Made by a program: the position numbers and the translations under genes. Shown piece after piece: positions 17,985 through 26,555 of a stretch of 64,000 nucleotides of DNA. The stretch spans positions 1-64,000 of the forward strand of contig CABXRX010000002.1 in assembly GCA_902514745.1 (NCBI GenBank). The letters are read 5' to 3'. This DNA is from an uncultured Pelagibacteraceae bacterium (GTDB taxonomy: Bacteria; Pseudomonadota; Alphaproteobacteria; Pelagibacterales; Pelagibacteraceae). How positions within the stretch are numbered: position 1 is the first letter of the stretch; every line of letters starts with the position of its first letter. The notes under the pieces are model-generated. The model worked only from the letters and a program-made list of their open reading frames with translations, did not search any database and was not told the DNA's origin.

Positions 17985-20508
17985 TTAACGGATAAACTTT
18001 AGGACTTAGATATTTTAGGTTCGTAATCATTATTAAAGCAAGAGTTACTAAGCCAATACTTAATCCTAGGTTAAATAAGACTTTAAAATCAAAAGCCCAA
18101 ACTAATTCAAAGATATTTTCTATAATAAATTTAGAAGCAATTACCGCAAAAAAGATCGAAATCAATATCACTGATTTAAAGATTATTATAAATTCTATTA
18201 ATGAGGAAAAAATAACTTCTTTTTTTGAAAATCCTAAAATTTTAAATACTAAGTTTTGATATTCTTTCACTTTTCCTTGCACCATAATGGCGCTAGAAAT
18301 TACAATTAAACCAATAATAATAGTGACCGCTGAAATAAGTGTTACAGCTATAAAAACTTTATTTAAAACATCTGTTACTTTATTTAAATAATCTGCAATC
18401 TTAATCATGGATAAACTTGGTAATACGTCTAGCATTGAAGTTTCATCAAACTTTTCAATCGTTTCAAATTTAGCAGTTGCTAAATATTCATGAGGTATTT
18501 TATTTGCAAATTGAGGATTAAATAGCATAGCAAAATTAATACTAAGATCACGGTAATCAACTGCTCTAAAATTAACTATCTCACCATCGATTTCTCTACC
18601 ATAAATATTAAGTGTGAATATATCACCTAATTTAATATCTAAATTTTTTGCAACTTCAGCATCTAAGGAAATTTGAAGTTGGTCAGGCTTGGTAAGGTCC
18701 CACCATTTACCTTTAGTTAATGGATTATCTTTTGGAACTTTGTCTACCCATGAAGATCTTCTATCACTACCAATTACCCAGTAGCTATCATTATCAGATT
18801 GAATATAAGTATTTGGATTAACTCCGTTAATTTTAATAATTCCAGATGATACCATTGGTACTACCTCAATCTTTGCATTAGCATCCATATTTAATATATT
18901 TTTTTCAAATATTTCTTTTTCTCCTTTTTGAATACCAACAAAAAAATAATCAGGAGCAATATCAGGTATGGATTTTGCAATTTCTCTTTGAAAATTAGTG
19001 CCAACTAATGCCAGTGTTAAAAGCAAAGTAACTCCTAGACCCAAAGACATAATTGTAATTGGAGTAATACTTTTTGTTTGTGTTATGTTTTTAATCGATA
19101 CCTTTAAAGATATATTTGAAGTAGACTTAAATTTTTTTAAGAAATAAATGATTATTTTTGAAAGTAGAAAAAATACAATCAAACAGACAAAAAAAGCCAA
19201 AAAATATCCAATACTATAAATGGGTCTTTCAGACTCATAACTAAATAATAATACCAAAATAGATAATAAGATTAGACTTAAAGTTGTTGATTTTTTTGAA
19301 TAATAAAATTCTAAATTTTGAAATACATTTCTAAATAAATTTGATGCCTTTACTTGATCGATAGAACTAATGGTTGGAATTGAAAAAATAATAAGAACTA
19401 ATAATCCAACTAAAAATATTTTACTAAAATTTATAATTGAAAACACTGGAGAAACGTTTAGTCCCAATCCATCAGATAAATACTGATCTACAACAGGAAC
19501 TATTAAAAAACTTGAGCCATATGCAAAGGTAGTGATTACTAAAAGTAAGATCAATAATTGAAGATAATAGAGTGTTTTGATATTTCCTGAGTAAAATCCT
19601 ACTGCTTTTCTAACGGCAATAGACATATTGTTTTGATTGATAAAAGAAAGAAGAGTATTAGCAATTCCAATTCCTGCTATTAGCATTGCGCTAATAGAAA
19701 CTAATGATAAAAACTGTGAAAAATTGTTGATAATTCTCTTTAATCCACTCGCAGAATTTTCAGGATACCGAAGTTTAACTTTTTGGTCATCTTTAAATAT
19801 ATTTTCTATTTTTTTTTCTATTTTTCTAGCATTATCTGCTTCGTTAAATTTTACTTTGTATTCATAGTTTAAAAAACTACCAATTCCATTGAGTTTTAAA
19901 ATTTCTAATGTTTGATCACCTGCAAGCGCCCAATCACCAAATGCAACAAACCCACTTACATCAGGGACAGATTTCACAATTCCTATAATTGTAAATAATT
20001 GATTTTGAACTTTAATTTTTTCATTTATTTTAAGATCTAAATTTTTGGATAAACTTTCATTTATTAGTAAAGTATTTGGCTCGTTATGCATTCTATTAAA
20101 TGCACCAGCTGGTTCATAATCAATCTCACCATATAGTGGATATTTACTATCTACAGTTTTTATCCTAGTAAAAAGAGATTTGTTTTTATCTCTACCAATT
20201 GTTGAGACCATTGTACTGAACTCAATCATCTGAGAAATAGTTGCAAACTCTTTTACTTGATTGACTAGTTCAAGATTTCCTTCATTGCGATTATAGTCAA
20301 TCTCAAGATCTCCTCCCAATAAAGATTTAGCATTATCGTTAAGTTCTTTTTTTAAACTGTCTTCAATTGTAAAGATGGCACTTAAAATGAAAAGGCTAAT
20401 AAAAAGTGTTATTATAATACTAGATAATTTTTTATAATTTCTGCTTAAGTCTTTTAAAGCATACTTAATAATTAGATTAAATTCAGATGAATTATTTGAT
20501 TTTTCCAT
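17971..20508 (-). CDS. ABC transporter permease, FtsX/YbbP type
   Basis: Large permease of the MacB/FtsX-type exporter class. The 845-aa protein has an N-terminal membrane segment (residues 21-46) and a periplasmic domain. A three-segment FtsX core at about 265-385 contains the block AVRKAVGFYSGNIKTLYYL. A middle pair of segments, a second periplasmic domain and a second FtsX core from about 715 follow. This matches YbbP architecture. Its start overlaps the ATPase gene by 17 nt. The pair lies beside tesA as in many proteobacteria, suggesting a lipid or cell-envelope role; the substrate is unknown. Confidence 0.9.
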   Translation of the reverse strand: MEKSNNSSEFNLIIKYALKDLSRNYKKLSSIIITLFISLFILSAIFTIEDSLKKELNDNAKSLLGGDLEIDYNRNEGNLELVNQVKEFATISQMIEFSTMVSTIGRDKNKSLFTRIKTVDSKYPLYGEIDYEPAGAFNRMHNEPNTLLINESLSKNLDLKINEKIKVQNQLFTIIGIVKSVPDVSGFVAFGDWALAGDQTLEILKLNGIGSFLNYEYKVKFNEADNARKIEKKIENIFKDDQKVKLRYPENSASGLKRIINNFSQFLSLVSISAMLIAGIGIANTLLSFINQNNMSIAVRKAVGFYSGNIKTLYYLQLLILLLVITTFAYGSSFLIVPVVDQYLSDGLGLNVSPVFSIINFSKIFLVGLLVLIIFSIPTISSIDQVKASNLFRNVFQNLEFYYSKKSTTLSLILLSILVLLFSYESERPIYSIGYFLAFFVCLIVFFLLSKIIIYFLKKFKSTSNISLKVSIKNITQTKSITPITIMSLGLGVTLLLTLALVGTNFQREIAKSIPDIAPDYFFVGIQKGEKEIFEKNILNMDANAKIEVVPMVSSGIIKINGVNPNTYIQSDNDSYWVIGSDRRSSWVDKVPKDNPLTKGKWWDLTKPDQLQISLDAEVAKNLDIKLGDIFTLNIYGREIDGEIVNFRAVDYRDLSINFAMLFNPQFANKIPHEYLATAKFETIEKFDETSMLDVLPSLSMIKIADYLNKVTDVLNKVFIAVTLISAVTIIIGLIVISSAIMVQGKVKEYQNLVFKILGFSKKEVIFSSLIEFIIIFKSVILISIFFAVIASKFIIENIFELVWAFDFKVLFNLGLSIGLVTLALIMITNLKYLSPKVYPLIRNQ

Positions 20509-21157
20509 CTTTAATTTTTATTTTTCGTTTTGCTTTATTAGCTAATTTTGGATCATGAGTTACCATAATTAGTGAGGAACCTTCTTCTTTTACATAATTA
20601 AATAATATATCAGAAATCATTACTGAATTTTCAGTATCTAGATTTCCAGTAGGCTCATCAGCTAGGATTAATTCTGGTTTCATTGCAATGGCTCGAGCTA
20701 TAGCAACTCTTTGTTGTTCTCCACCTGATAGTTGGCTTGGTAAATTATTAAATCGATGACTAAGTCCAAATCTATCTAATAATTGTTTTGCTTCTTTTTC
20801 TGGGTTTTTGAATTTATTTAATTCGAGAGTTAATGCCACATTTTCAACTGCAGTATAATTTGGAATTAAATAAAATGACTGAAATATAATTCCGATATTT
20901 TTTCTTCTTATTTCTGAGACCTCATCTTCGCTTAATTTTGTGATTTGATGATTTTGAAAAAAAATTTTTCCAGAAGTGGCTTTTTCCAAACCTCCTATCA
21001 ACATTATTAGACTAGTCTTTCCTGAACCACTTTCTCCAACAACAGAAATTGTCTCTTTTTTCTTGGTAGTTAAGTTAATATCTTTTAAAACTCTAATATT
21101 ATCTTTACCAGTTTGGTATTTGAGATTTACTTTATTTAATTTAAGAAGAATGCTCAT
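20492..21157 (-). CDS. ABC transporter ATP-binding protein, YbbA/LolD type
   Basis: ATPase partner of the downstream FtsX-type permease. It has Walker [11 protein letters not shown]-loop [12 protein letters not shown], signature [14 protein letters not shown], Walker [13 protein letters not shown] and H-loop MVTHDPKL. The track starts at 21205, but [15 protein letters not shown] at 21157 is the family-like N-terminus (221 aa). The longer version would add a hydrophobic stretch not found in these ATPases. The preferred ATG shares two bases with the divergent tesA ATG (CATG at 21155-21158). Confidence 0.92.
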   Translation of the reverse strand: MSILLKLNKVNLKYQTGKDNIRVLKDINLTTKKKETISVVGESGSGKTSLIMLIGGLEKATSGKIFFQNHQITKLSEDEVSEIRRKNIGIIFQSFYLIPNYTAVENVALTLELNKFKNPEKEAKQLLDRFGLSHRFNNLPSQLSGGEQQRVAIARAIAMKPELILADEPTGNLDTENSVMISDILFNYVKEEGSSLIMVTHDPKLANKAKRKIKIKDGKIK

Positions 21158-21764
21158 GAATAAAAGTTTTATTATTAAAATAATCGTGCTCTGTCTAGTC
21201 ACCATAAAGGTGAGTGCAATAGAAAAAGTGATATTGTTTGGAGATAGTTTGATGGCAGGCTATGGATTGCCTAAAGAGCAACATTTATCAGTAGTTTTGC
21301 AAAAAAGCTTAAAGATAGATGGTTATAATATCGAAATTGTTAATGGTAGTATTTCAGGTAGTACTTCAGCAGGTGGATTAAATATAGCTGAGTGGACTTT
21401 ATCAGAAAATAATATCGATCTTATGATCTTGTGTCTTGGAGCTAATGATATGCTTAGAGGTATTAATCCTAAGGAGACAAAAAATAACTTAGAAGAAATA
21501 ATTAAAATTGCAAAAAATAAAAATATAAAAGTGATTATTGCAGGAATGATTGCACCAACATCTTATGGTTTTGGTTACAAAAAATCGTTTGATAAAATTT
21601 TTTCTGATTTGTCAAAAAAATATAAATTACAATTAATTCCATTTCTACTTGAGGGTGTGGCACAAAATCCTAAATTAAATTTAAAAGATGGCATGCATCC
21701 AAATGACCAAGGCACAGTTATCATTGGTAATACTCTAAAAAAAGCTATCTTAGAAAATCTATAA
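21156..21764 (+). CDS. tesA: SGNH/GDSL esterase, TesA type (acyl-CoA thioesterase/lysophospholipase L1)
   Basis: Periplasmic SGNH hydrolase. A signal peptide ([21 protein letters not shown]) precedes the blocks: ILFGDSLMAGYGL with the catalytic Ser, the Gly of NGSISGSTSAGG, the Asn of CLGANDMLRG, and DGMHPNDQG with the Asp-His pair. The track begins at 20976, inside ybbA on the other strand, and its first 60 residues are antisense to that gene. ATG 21156 gives a proper signal peptide with AAGAAG upstream. The length is 202 aa. TesA-YbbAP divergence is a conserved arrangement. Confidence 0.92.
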   Translation: MNKSFIIKIIVLCLVTIKVSAIEKVILFGDSLMAGYGLPKEQHLSVVLQKSLKIDGYNIEIVNGSISGSTSAGGLNIAEWTLSENNIDLMILCLGANDMLRGINPKETKNNLEEIIKIAKNKNIKVIIAGMIAPTSYGFGYKKSFDKIFSDLSKKYKLQLIPFLLEGVAQNPKLNLKDGMHPNDQGTVIIGNTLKKAILENL

Positions 21765-21798
21765 AGACTAAATATTAATTTTTTGCTATCATTTTTAT

Positions 21799-22344
21799 AT
21801 GAAGAGGATTCTAACAATTATTATTTTATTTTTTTCTACTACAACTTTAATTGCAAATGAAAGAGATGTTGAGCTTGAAAATTTATTTTCAGAATTAAAA
21901 AAAAATAATCCTACTGTATCAAAAAATATTGAACAAAAAATTTGGACCCTATGGAGCACACATCCTTCTGATGATGAACTAACATCAATTTTAAATGAAG
22001 GCTCCAGATTAATGCAAGATCAAAAGTTATCAAGAGCTATTTCAGTTTTCACAGAAGTAATAGAAATGGATCCAACTTGGGCTGAAGCTTGGAACAAAAG
22101 AGCTACGGTATATTATATGATTGGTGAATTTGAAAAATCACAGAATGATATTGATAAAGTTCTTAATTTAGAAGAAAGACACTTTGGTGCTTTAGCTGGC
22201 CAAGGTTTAGTAAATATTCAACTTAAAAATTATGAAAAAGCAATTCTTAGTTATAAAATGGCTGAAAAAATCTATCCCTCAATGAGATCTCCAAAAATTA
22301 TGATTAAACAAATACTAGATTTGATAAAAAGAGACTCAATTTAA
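21799..22344 (+). CDS. TPR-repeat protein, exported
   Basis: A 181-aa protein with a signal peptide (MKRILTIIILFFSTTTLIAN) and at least two tetratricopeptide repeats. One is around LSRAISVFTEVIEMDPTWAEAWNKRA, continuing through YMIGEFEKSQNDIDKVLNLE; another is around KNYEKAILSYKMAEKIYPS. TPRs mediate protein-protein contacts, so it is probably a periplasmic scaffold; the partner is unknown. It abuts the SRAP gene with no gap. A role near TesA or the Ybb exporter is only positional. Confidence 0.85.
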   Translation: MKRILTIIILFFSTTTLIANERDVELENLFSELKKNNPTVSKNIEQKIWTLWSTHPSDDELTSILNEGSRLMQDQKLSRAISVFTEVIEMDPTWAEAWNKRATVYYMIGEFEKSQNDIDKVLNLEERHFGALAGQGLVNIQLKNYEKAILSYKMAEKIYPSMRSPKIMIKQILDLIKRDSI

Positions 22345-22965
22345 ATGTGTGGACGTTATGTTGTTAAAAATCCTGTAACTAAAACAAGTAAATTAGTTAA
22401 ATCAGCTATTCAGGTTGATGATAGTGAAAACTATAACGCGCATCCCTATCAAAAACTTCCAGTTATTAAAAAATATAAAAATGGAAATACATTAGAGTCA
22501 CTTAAATGGGGTTTAATTCCAGGCTGGGCTAAAGATAAAGATTTTAAAGCCCTAATTAATGCAAGATTAGAGACTATCGATGAGAAAGTTTCATTTAAAA
22601 AACTAATTAAAAATAATAGATGTGTTGCTGTGGCAGATGGTTTTTATGAGTGGAAAAGGGAGGAAAAGGAAAAAACTCCACATTATTTTACAAGAAAAGA
22701 TGGAAATTCAATATTCTTTGCTGGTATTTTTGAAGACGATCAATTTTGTCTAATTACTGAAGAAGCTAAAGAAAATATAAGTGAAATTCATCATAGACAA
22801 CCAGTGATAATTAATCAAACAGATGTTAATAGATATTTAAATTTAGAATTACAGGGTTCTACTTTCTTAAATGAATGTAATAAACCAGATCTTGTATTTC
22901 ATAAGGTGTCAAAGGATGTGAATAAACCTACAAATAATAGCGTATCTTTAGTTCAAAAAGTTTAG
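22345..22965 (+). CDS. SRAP/HMCES-YedK family abasic-site protein
   Basis: Forms a protective thiazolidine crosslink with abasic sites in single-stranded DNA through its N-terminal cysteine. MCGRYVV gives Cys2 after Met removal. Other family sites are INARLETI (Asn), VADGFYEWKR (Glu) and IHHRQPVII (His), although the usual HHRMPVIL carries Gln here. The 206-aa length is normal. The ATG immediately follows the TPR stop, with no obvious separate ribosome site. Confidence 0.93.
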   Translation: MCGRYVVKNPVTKTSKLVKSAIQVDDSENYNAHPYQKLPVIKKYKNGNTLESLKWGLIPGWAKDKDFKALINARLETIDEKVSFKKLIKNNRCVAVADGFYEWKREEKEKTPHYFTRKDGNSIFFAGIFEDDQFCLITEEAKENISEIHHRQPVIINQTDVNRYLNLELQGSTFLNECNKPDLVFHKVSKDVNKPTNNSVSLVQKV

Positions 22966-23005
22966 TTCAATAGACACTTGATTTAAGTTTAGTTATCATA
23001 AAAAA

Positions 23006-24352
23006 ATGAAAAATATTTATCATTCAGATATTTATAAATTTGATACACCAGTCAATAGTTATTGGGAAGATCATTCGCAAGAAAATTTATATTTAGAAAA
23101 ATTAACAAAAGATTTAAATTCTGAAATCATTGTAATCGGTGGTGGTTATACTGGTTTATTATGTGCAATTAATTTAGTTGAAAATCATAGTCTAGATGTA
23201 ATTTTAGTTGAAGCTGGAAAAATTGGATGGGGGGCTTCATCACGTAATGCAGGTTTTAACTGTTTGCCACCCAGCAAAATGTCTTTTAAAAAGATGCAAT
23301 CTATTTTTGGAAAAGAAGAGACAAAGAAGTTTTTTAAAAATTCAGTTGAAGGTTCTAATTATACAAAAGATATTATAAAAGAATATAATATTGATTGTGA
23401 TGTAACAGGAGATAATAATTTTGTCGTTGCCCATCATAAAAACAAATTTGAAAAAATTAAAGAACAAGCTGAAACTTATAAATCTGAGTTTGGTATTGAA
23501 ACCAAAATTTACTCAAAAGAAGAATTTAATGAAGTTGGTCATGGAGGAACTGAACAATTTGGAGCATTTTCATATAAGCCTGGTTTTGCAATCAATCCTC
23601 TTAAATTTGTTAATGGGATTGCAAAATATGCTTTATCTAAAAAATTAAAGATATTTGAACATACAAAAGTAAATCAAATCAATAAAGAAAATGGTTCTTA
23701 TTTTTTAAAAACCAAAGAAGGATCTATACGATCAAAAAAGATAGTAGTTGCAACTAATGGTTTTTATCAAGAAGGGTTAATTCCCCAAATAGATGGAAGG
23801 ATACTGCCTGTTATATCAAATGTAATTGTAACTAGAAAACTTAATGAAGATGAACTTAATGCTCATAACTTTAAAACATTTTCACCCATCGCCAATACAA
23901 AAAACCTCTTATATTATTATAGAAAGTTACCAGATAACCGAATTTTGTTTGGAACTAGAGGAGATCTAACTGGAAGCGACCAGTCAAATTTAGACATGTC
24001 TAAAAAAATGGAAAAATTTTTAAAAGATATTTTTCCTAATTGGTCAAATGTTTCAATTGATTATAATTGGCGTGGATTAATAGCTTTATCTCAAAAGCTA
24101 ACACCATCTATTGGTAAAATTGATAATGAGGAGATTTATTATGGATTTGGCTACAATGGAGTAGGTGTTAGTGCCGCTCCTTGGGCTGGAAAACAGTTAT
24201 CTAAGTTAGTTTTTTCATCAAATAGCAAAGATCTGGATATTTCAAATATTTATAAAGGATTACCTAAAAAGTTTATTTTTCCTCAATTAAGAAATTTTTA
24301 TTTTAGATTAGCTGTGTGGTTTTATACAATTAAAGATAAGTTAAATATTTGA
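23006..24352 (+). CDS. FAD-dependent amine/amino-acid oxidoreductase (DAO fold)
   Basis: Rossmann FAD motif IVIGGGYTGLLCAINL near residue 43, then GWGASSRNAGFN, typical of PuuB-like gamma-glutamylputrescine oxidases and other secondary-amine oxidases. The C-terminal FAD segment is YGFGYNGVGVSAAPWAGKQL. The 448-aa length is normal. It is a distant paralogue in form of the gene at 50.8 kb. It stands alone, so the substrate (a polyamine derivative, N-methyl amino acid or similar) cannot be inferred from neighbours. Confidence 0.85.
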   Translation: MKNIYHSDIYKFDTPVNSYWEDHSQENLYLEKLTKDLNSEIIVIGGGYTGLLCAINLVENHSLDVILVEAGKIGWGASSRNAGFNCLPPSKMSFKKMQSIFGKEETKKFFKNSVEGSNYTKDIIKEYNIDCDVTGDNNFVVAHHKNKFEKIKEQAETYKSEFGIETKIYSKEEFNEVGHGGTEQFGAFSYKPGFAINPLKFVNGIAKYALSKKLKIFEHTKVNQINKENGSYFLKTKEGSIRSKKIVVATNGFYQEGLIPQIDGRILPVISNVIVTRKLNEDELNAHNFKTFSPIANTKNLLYYYRKLPDNRILFGTRGDLTGSDQSNLDMSKKMEKFLKDIFPNWSNVSIDYNWRGLIALSQKLTPSIGKIDNEEIYYGFGYNGVGVSAAPWAGKQLSKLVFSSNSKDLDISNIYKGLPKKFIFPQLRNFYFRLAVWFYTIKDKLNI

Positions 24353-24416
24353 TATGTTATTTAATATATTAATAAATATTTTTTAATAAAGATAATTAAC
24401 AATAAACAGGAGCAAA

Positions 24417-24863
24417 ATGTTAAAAGTATATTTAGCAGGCGAAATTCACAGTAATTGGCGAGAGGAAATTATTGAGTCATGTAAAAAAGAAAAACTTGAT
24501 GTACAATTTTTGTTTCCAGTAACTGATCATGAATCTTCTGATAATTGTGGTGTAGAAATTTTGGGAGAAGAGGAAAAAAATTTTTGGAAAGATAGAAAAG
24601 GAGCCAATATTAATTCAATTAGAACTAAAAAATCTATTCAAAAAAGTGATGTAATTATTGTTAAATTTGGAGAAAAATACAAACAATGGAACGCAGCTTT
24701 TGATGCTGGATATGCTGCTGCTTTAAATAAATCAATTATTGTTATTCATAATGATGATCATCAGCATGCTTTAAAAGAAGTAGATGCTGCTGCCTCTGCT
24801 GTTGCAACAGATCAAAAACAAGCTGTTCGTATATTAAAATATGTTTTAAAAGGTTCATTATAA
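24417..24863 (+). CDS. YtoQ family protein
   Basis: A 148-aa soluble protein that I recognise as YtoQ; function is not established. The N-terminus MLKVYLAGEIHSNWREEI and the block FDAGYAAALNKSIIVIHND recall nucleoside 2-deoxyribosyltransferase-like Rossmann folds, a structural inference. A good ribosome site (AACAGGAGC) precedes the ATG. It lies 6 nt before rseP and is probably co-transcribed with it. Confidence 0.82.
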   Translation: MLKVYLAGEIHSNWREEIIESCKKEKLDVQFLFPVTDHESSDNCGVEILGEEEKNFWKDRKGANINSIRTKKSIQKSDVIIVKFGEKYKQWNAAFDAGYAAALNKSIIVIHNDDHQHALKEVDAAASAVATDQKQAVRILKYVLKGSL

Positions 24864-24869
24864 CAAATT

Positions 24870-25982
24870 ATGCTTACATACATTATTCCTTTCATTATAT
24901 TAATTCTAGTAGTTGTATTTATTCATGAATATGGTCACTATTATTTCGCAAGAAAATATGGAGTTGGTGTCACTGATTTTTCTATAGGATTTGGCAAAGA
25001 AATATTTGGTTGGAATGATAAGTCAGGTACTAGATGGAAGATATGTTGGATCCCACTTGGAGGTTATGTTAAATTTTTTGGAGATAGAAATGTTTTTTCA
25101 CAATCAGATCATGAAAAAATTTTAAAACAATATAATAAAGAAGATCAAGAAAAATTATTTGTAATTAAGCCGTTATATCAAAGGACACTAATTGTATTTG
25201 GTGGACCCTTAGCTAACTTTTTATTAGCTATAGCTATTTTTTTTTCAATATATACTTTTATAGGAAAAGATTTTACCCCCGCAGTTATTAATGAAGTTCA
25301 AAATGATAGTCCTGCAATGATTGGAGGGCTTAAAGATAATGATATTATTTTAGAAATTGATGGTAACAAAGTTGAAAGTATCATGGATGTTTCAAAATTT
25401 ATTACTACATCAACAGGAGAAGTTATTAATTTTAAAGTTGAAAGATCCAATCAAGAGTACATTCTTAAAATAAAACCAAATATAGTTTTGAGCGATGATA
25501 ATCTGGGTAATAAAATCAATAAAAGAATGGTCGGCATTAAACTTGGTGCTTACAATAATGAAATTAACCATGTTAAATTAGGACCCGCTCAAGCATTAAT
25601 TCACTCAGTCAAAGAAGTATATTTTGTAAGTACATCTTCACTCAAATATATAGGAACTATGTTGAGAGGAACTGGTGATAGTTCTCAATTAGGAGGACCA
25701 ATTAGAATTGCAAAAATAACTGGTCAAGTGGCAGAAATAGGCATTTTACCATTTGTTTCAATAATGGCTTATATTTCAATAAGTCTCGGATTAATTAACT
25801 TATTTCCAATACCAATGTTGGATGGTGGGCATTTAATGTTTTATGCATTTGAGAAAATTTTAGGTCGTCCATTATCTCAAAAAGTTCAAGAGGGTTTTTT
25901 TCGAATCGGAATGTTTTTGTTGCTATCATTGATGTTTTTTACAACCTTTAACGACTTAAAAGATCTTGGTTTGTTCAATTAA
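24870..25982 (+). CDS. rseP: Site-2 intramembrane metalloprotease, RseP family
   Basis: Zinc protease that cleaves membrane-anchored anti-sigma factors or signal-peptide remnants within the inner membrane. The active site VVFIHEYGHYYFARKYG is in the first membrane segment near residue 20. A single PDZ domain lies at about 120-200 (AMIGGLKDNDIILEIDGNKV). The third zinc ligand is in FPIPMLDGGHLMFY near 310. The 370-aa length is typical. No sigma-E or bamA partner is adjacent here. Confidence 0.94.
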   Translation: MLTYIIPFIILILVVVFIHEYGHYYFARKYGVGVTDFSIGFGKEIFGWNDKSGTRWKICWIPLGGYVKFFGDRNVFSQSDHEKILKQYNKEDQEKLFVIKPLYQRTLIVFGGPLANFLLAIAIFFSIYTFIGKDFTPAVINEVQNDSPAMIGGLKDNDIILEIDGNKVESIMDVSKFITTSTGEVINFKVERSNQEYILKIKPNIVLSDDNLGNKINKRMVGIKLGAYNNEINHVKLGPAQALIHSVKEVYFVSTSSLKYIGTMLRGTGDSSQLGGPIRIAKITGQVAEIGILPFVSIMAYISISLGLINLFPIPMLDGGHLMFYAFEKILGRPLSQKVQEGFFRIGMFLLLSLMFFTTFNDLKDLGLFN

Positions 25983-26081
25983 TTTCTTTTTTAAAATGAA
26001 TAAAAGATTAGTAAAATCAATACTTATTTAACTTACCACCAGATATTGTATCTAAAAAAAATTTAGGCACTAAAAAAAAGC

Positions 26082-26112
26082 TTGATTTATCAACGTTTAT
26101 GGCAAGTATGAT
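26082..26112 (+). promoter_or_regulatory. Possible sigma-70-type promoter for the HU gene
   Basis: TTGATT (26082-26087) and TATGAT (26107-26112) lie 19 bp apart, 27 nt before the HU start. The hexamers are reasonable but the spacer is longer than the ideal 17 bp. GGAG at 26130-26133 serves as the ribosome site. Confidence 0.35.
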
Positions 26113-26138
26113 AATTAACCAACTAAACCGGAGCTAAA

Positions 26139-26414
26139 ATGAACAAAAAACAACTAATTGCACAGCTTTCAGGCTCTTTAAGTTTGAGCAAAGCCGATGC
26201 TGAAAGAACATTTGATACAATTACCAACACTATTTTAGATGCATTAAAAGGTGATGATTCAGTAAAAATCGCTGGATTTGGTACTTACAAAGTAGCAAAA
26301 AGAAAAGCTAGAGTTGGAAGAAACCCGAGAACAGGTGAACAAATACAAATAGCTGCTTCTCAAAAAGTAAAATTCTTACCAGCAAAAGCTTTAAAAGAAG
26401 TTTTTAATAAATAA
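26139..26414 (+). CDS. hupB: HU-family nucleoid DNA-binding protein
   Basis: Histone-like protein that bends and compacts DNA. At 91 aa it carries the full HU pattern: MNKKQLIAQLSGSLSLSKAD, VKIAGFGTYKVAKRKAR near residue 45, and the signature GRNPRTGEQIQIAASQKVKF with the DNA-intercalating Pro. A strong intrinsic terminator follows. HU and not IHF is suggested by the N-terminus and the AASQKVKF ending. A single gene suggests a homodimer, if no second HU exists elsewhere. Confidence 0.95.
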   Translation: MNKKQLIAQLSGSLSLSKADAERTFDTITNTILDALKGDDSVKIAGFGTYKVAKRKARVGRNPRTGEQIQIAASQKVKFLPAKALKEVFNK

Positions 26415-26425
26415 TTATTTTTTTA

Positions 26426-26464
26426 ACAGCCCTAGCGTTTTCAAAACACGTTCAGGGCTGTTTC
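26426..26464 (+). terminator. Rho-independent terminator after the HU gene
   Basis: ACAGCCCT (26426-26433) pairs perfectly with AGGGCTGT (26454-26461), followed by a short T run. The loop has extra self-complementary bases (GTTTT/AAAAC). It starts 12 nt after the HU stop. Confidence 0.88.
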
Positions 26465-26465
26465 T

Positions 26466-26484
26466 ATATGCAAAAATTGCATAT
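26466..26484. promoter_or_regulatory. Perfect 19-bp palindrome upstream of amtB
   Basis: ATATGCAA-AAA-TTGCATAT is a perfect 8-3-8 inverted repeat 72 nt before the amtB start. It does not overlap the HU terminator stem. Symmetry, spacing and position suggest an operator for nitrogen or another regulator. The TGCA-N5-TGCA core is reminiscent of NtrC-type half-sites and also of alphaproteobacterial Fur/Mur boxes, so the factor is undecided. Confidence 0.55.
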
Positions 26485-26555
26485 CCAATTTACCTAATCA
26501 ACGTTAGTTTTTTATTAAGACCAAATTATAAGTCAATTTATCAATAGGAGGTCTT

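Noticed and set aside
20976-21155. N-terminal 60 residues of the track ORF leading into tesA
   Set aside because: They are antisense to ybbA coding sequence, and the signal peptide starts at 21156.
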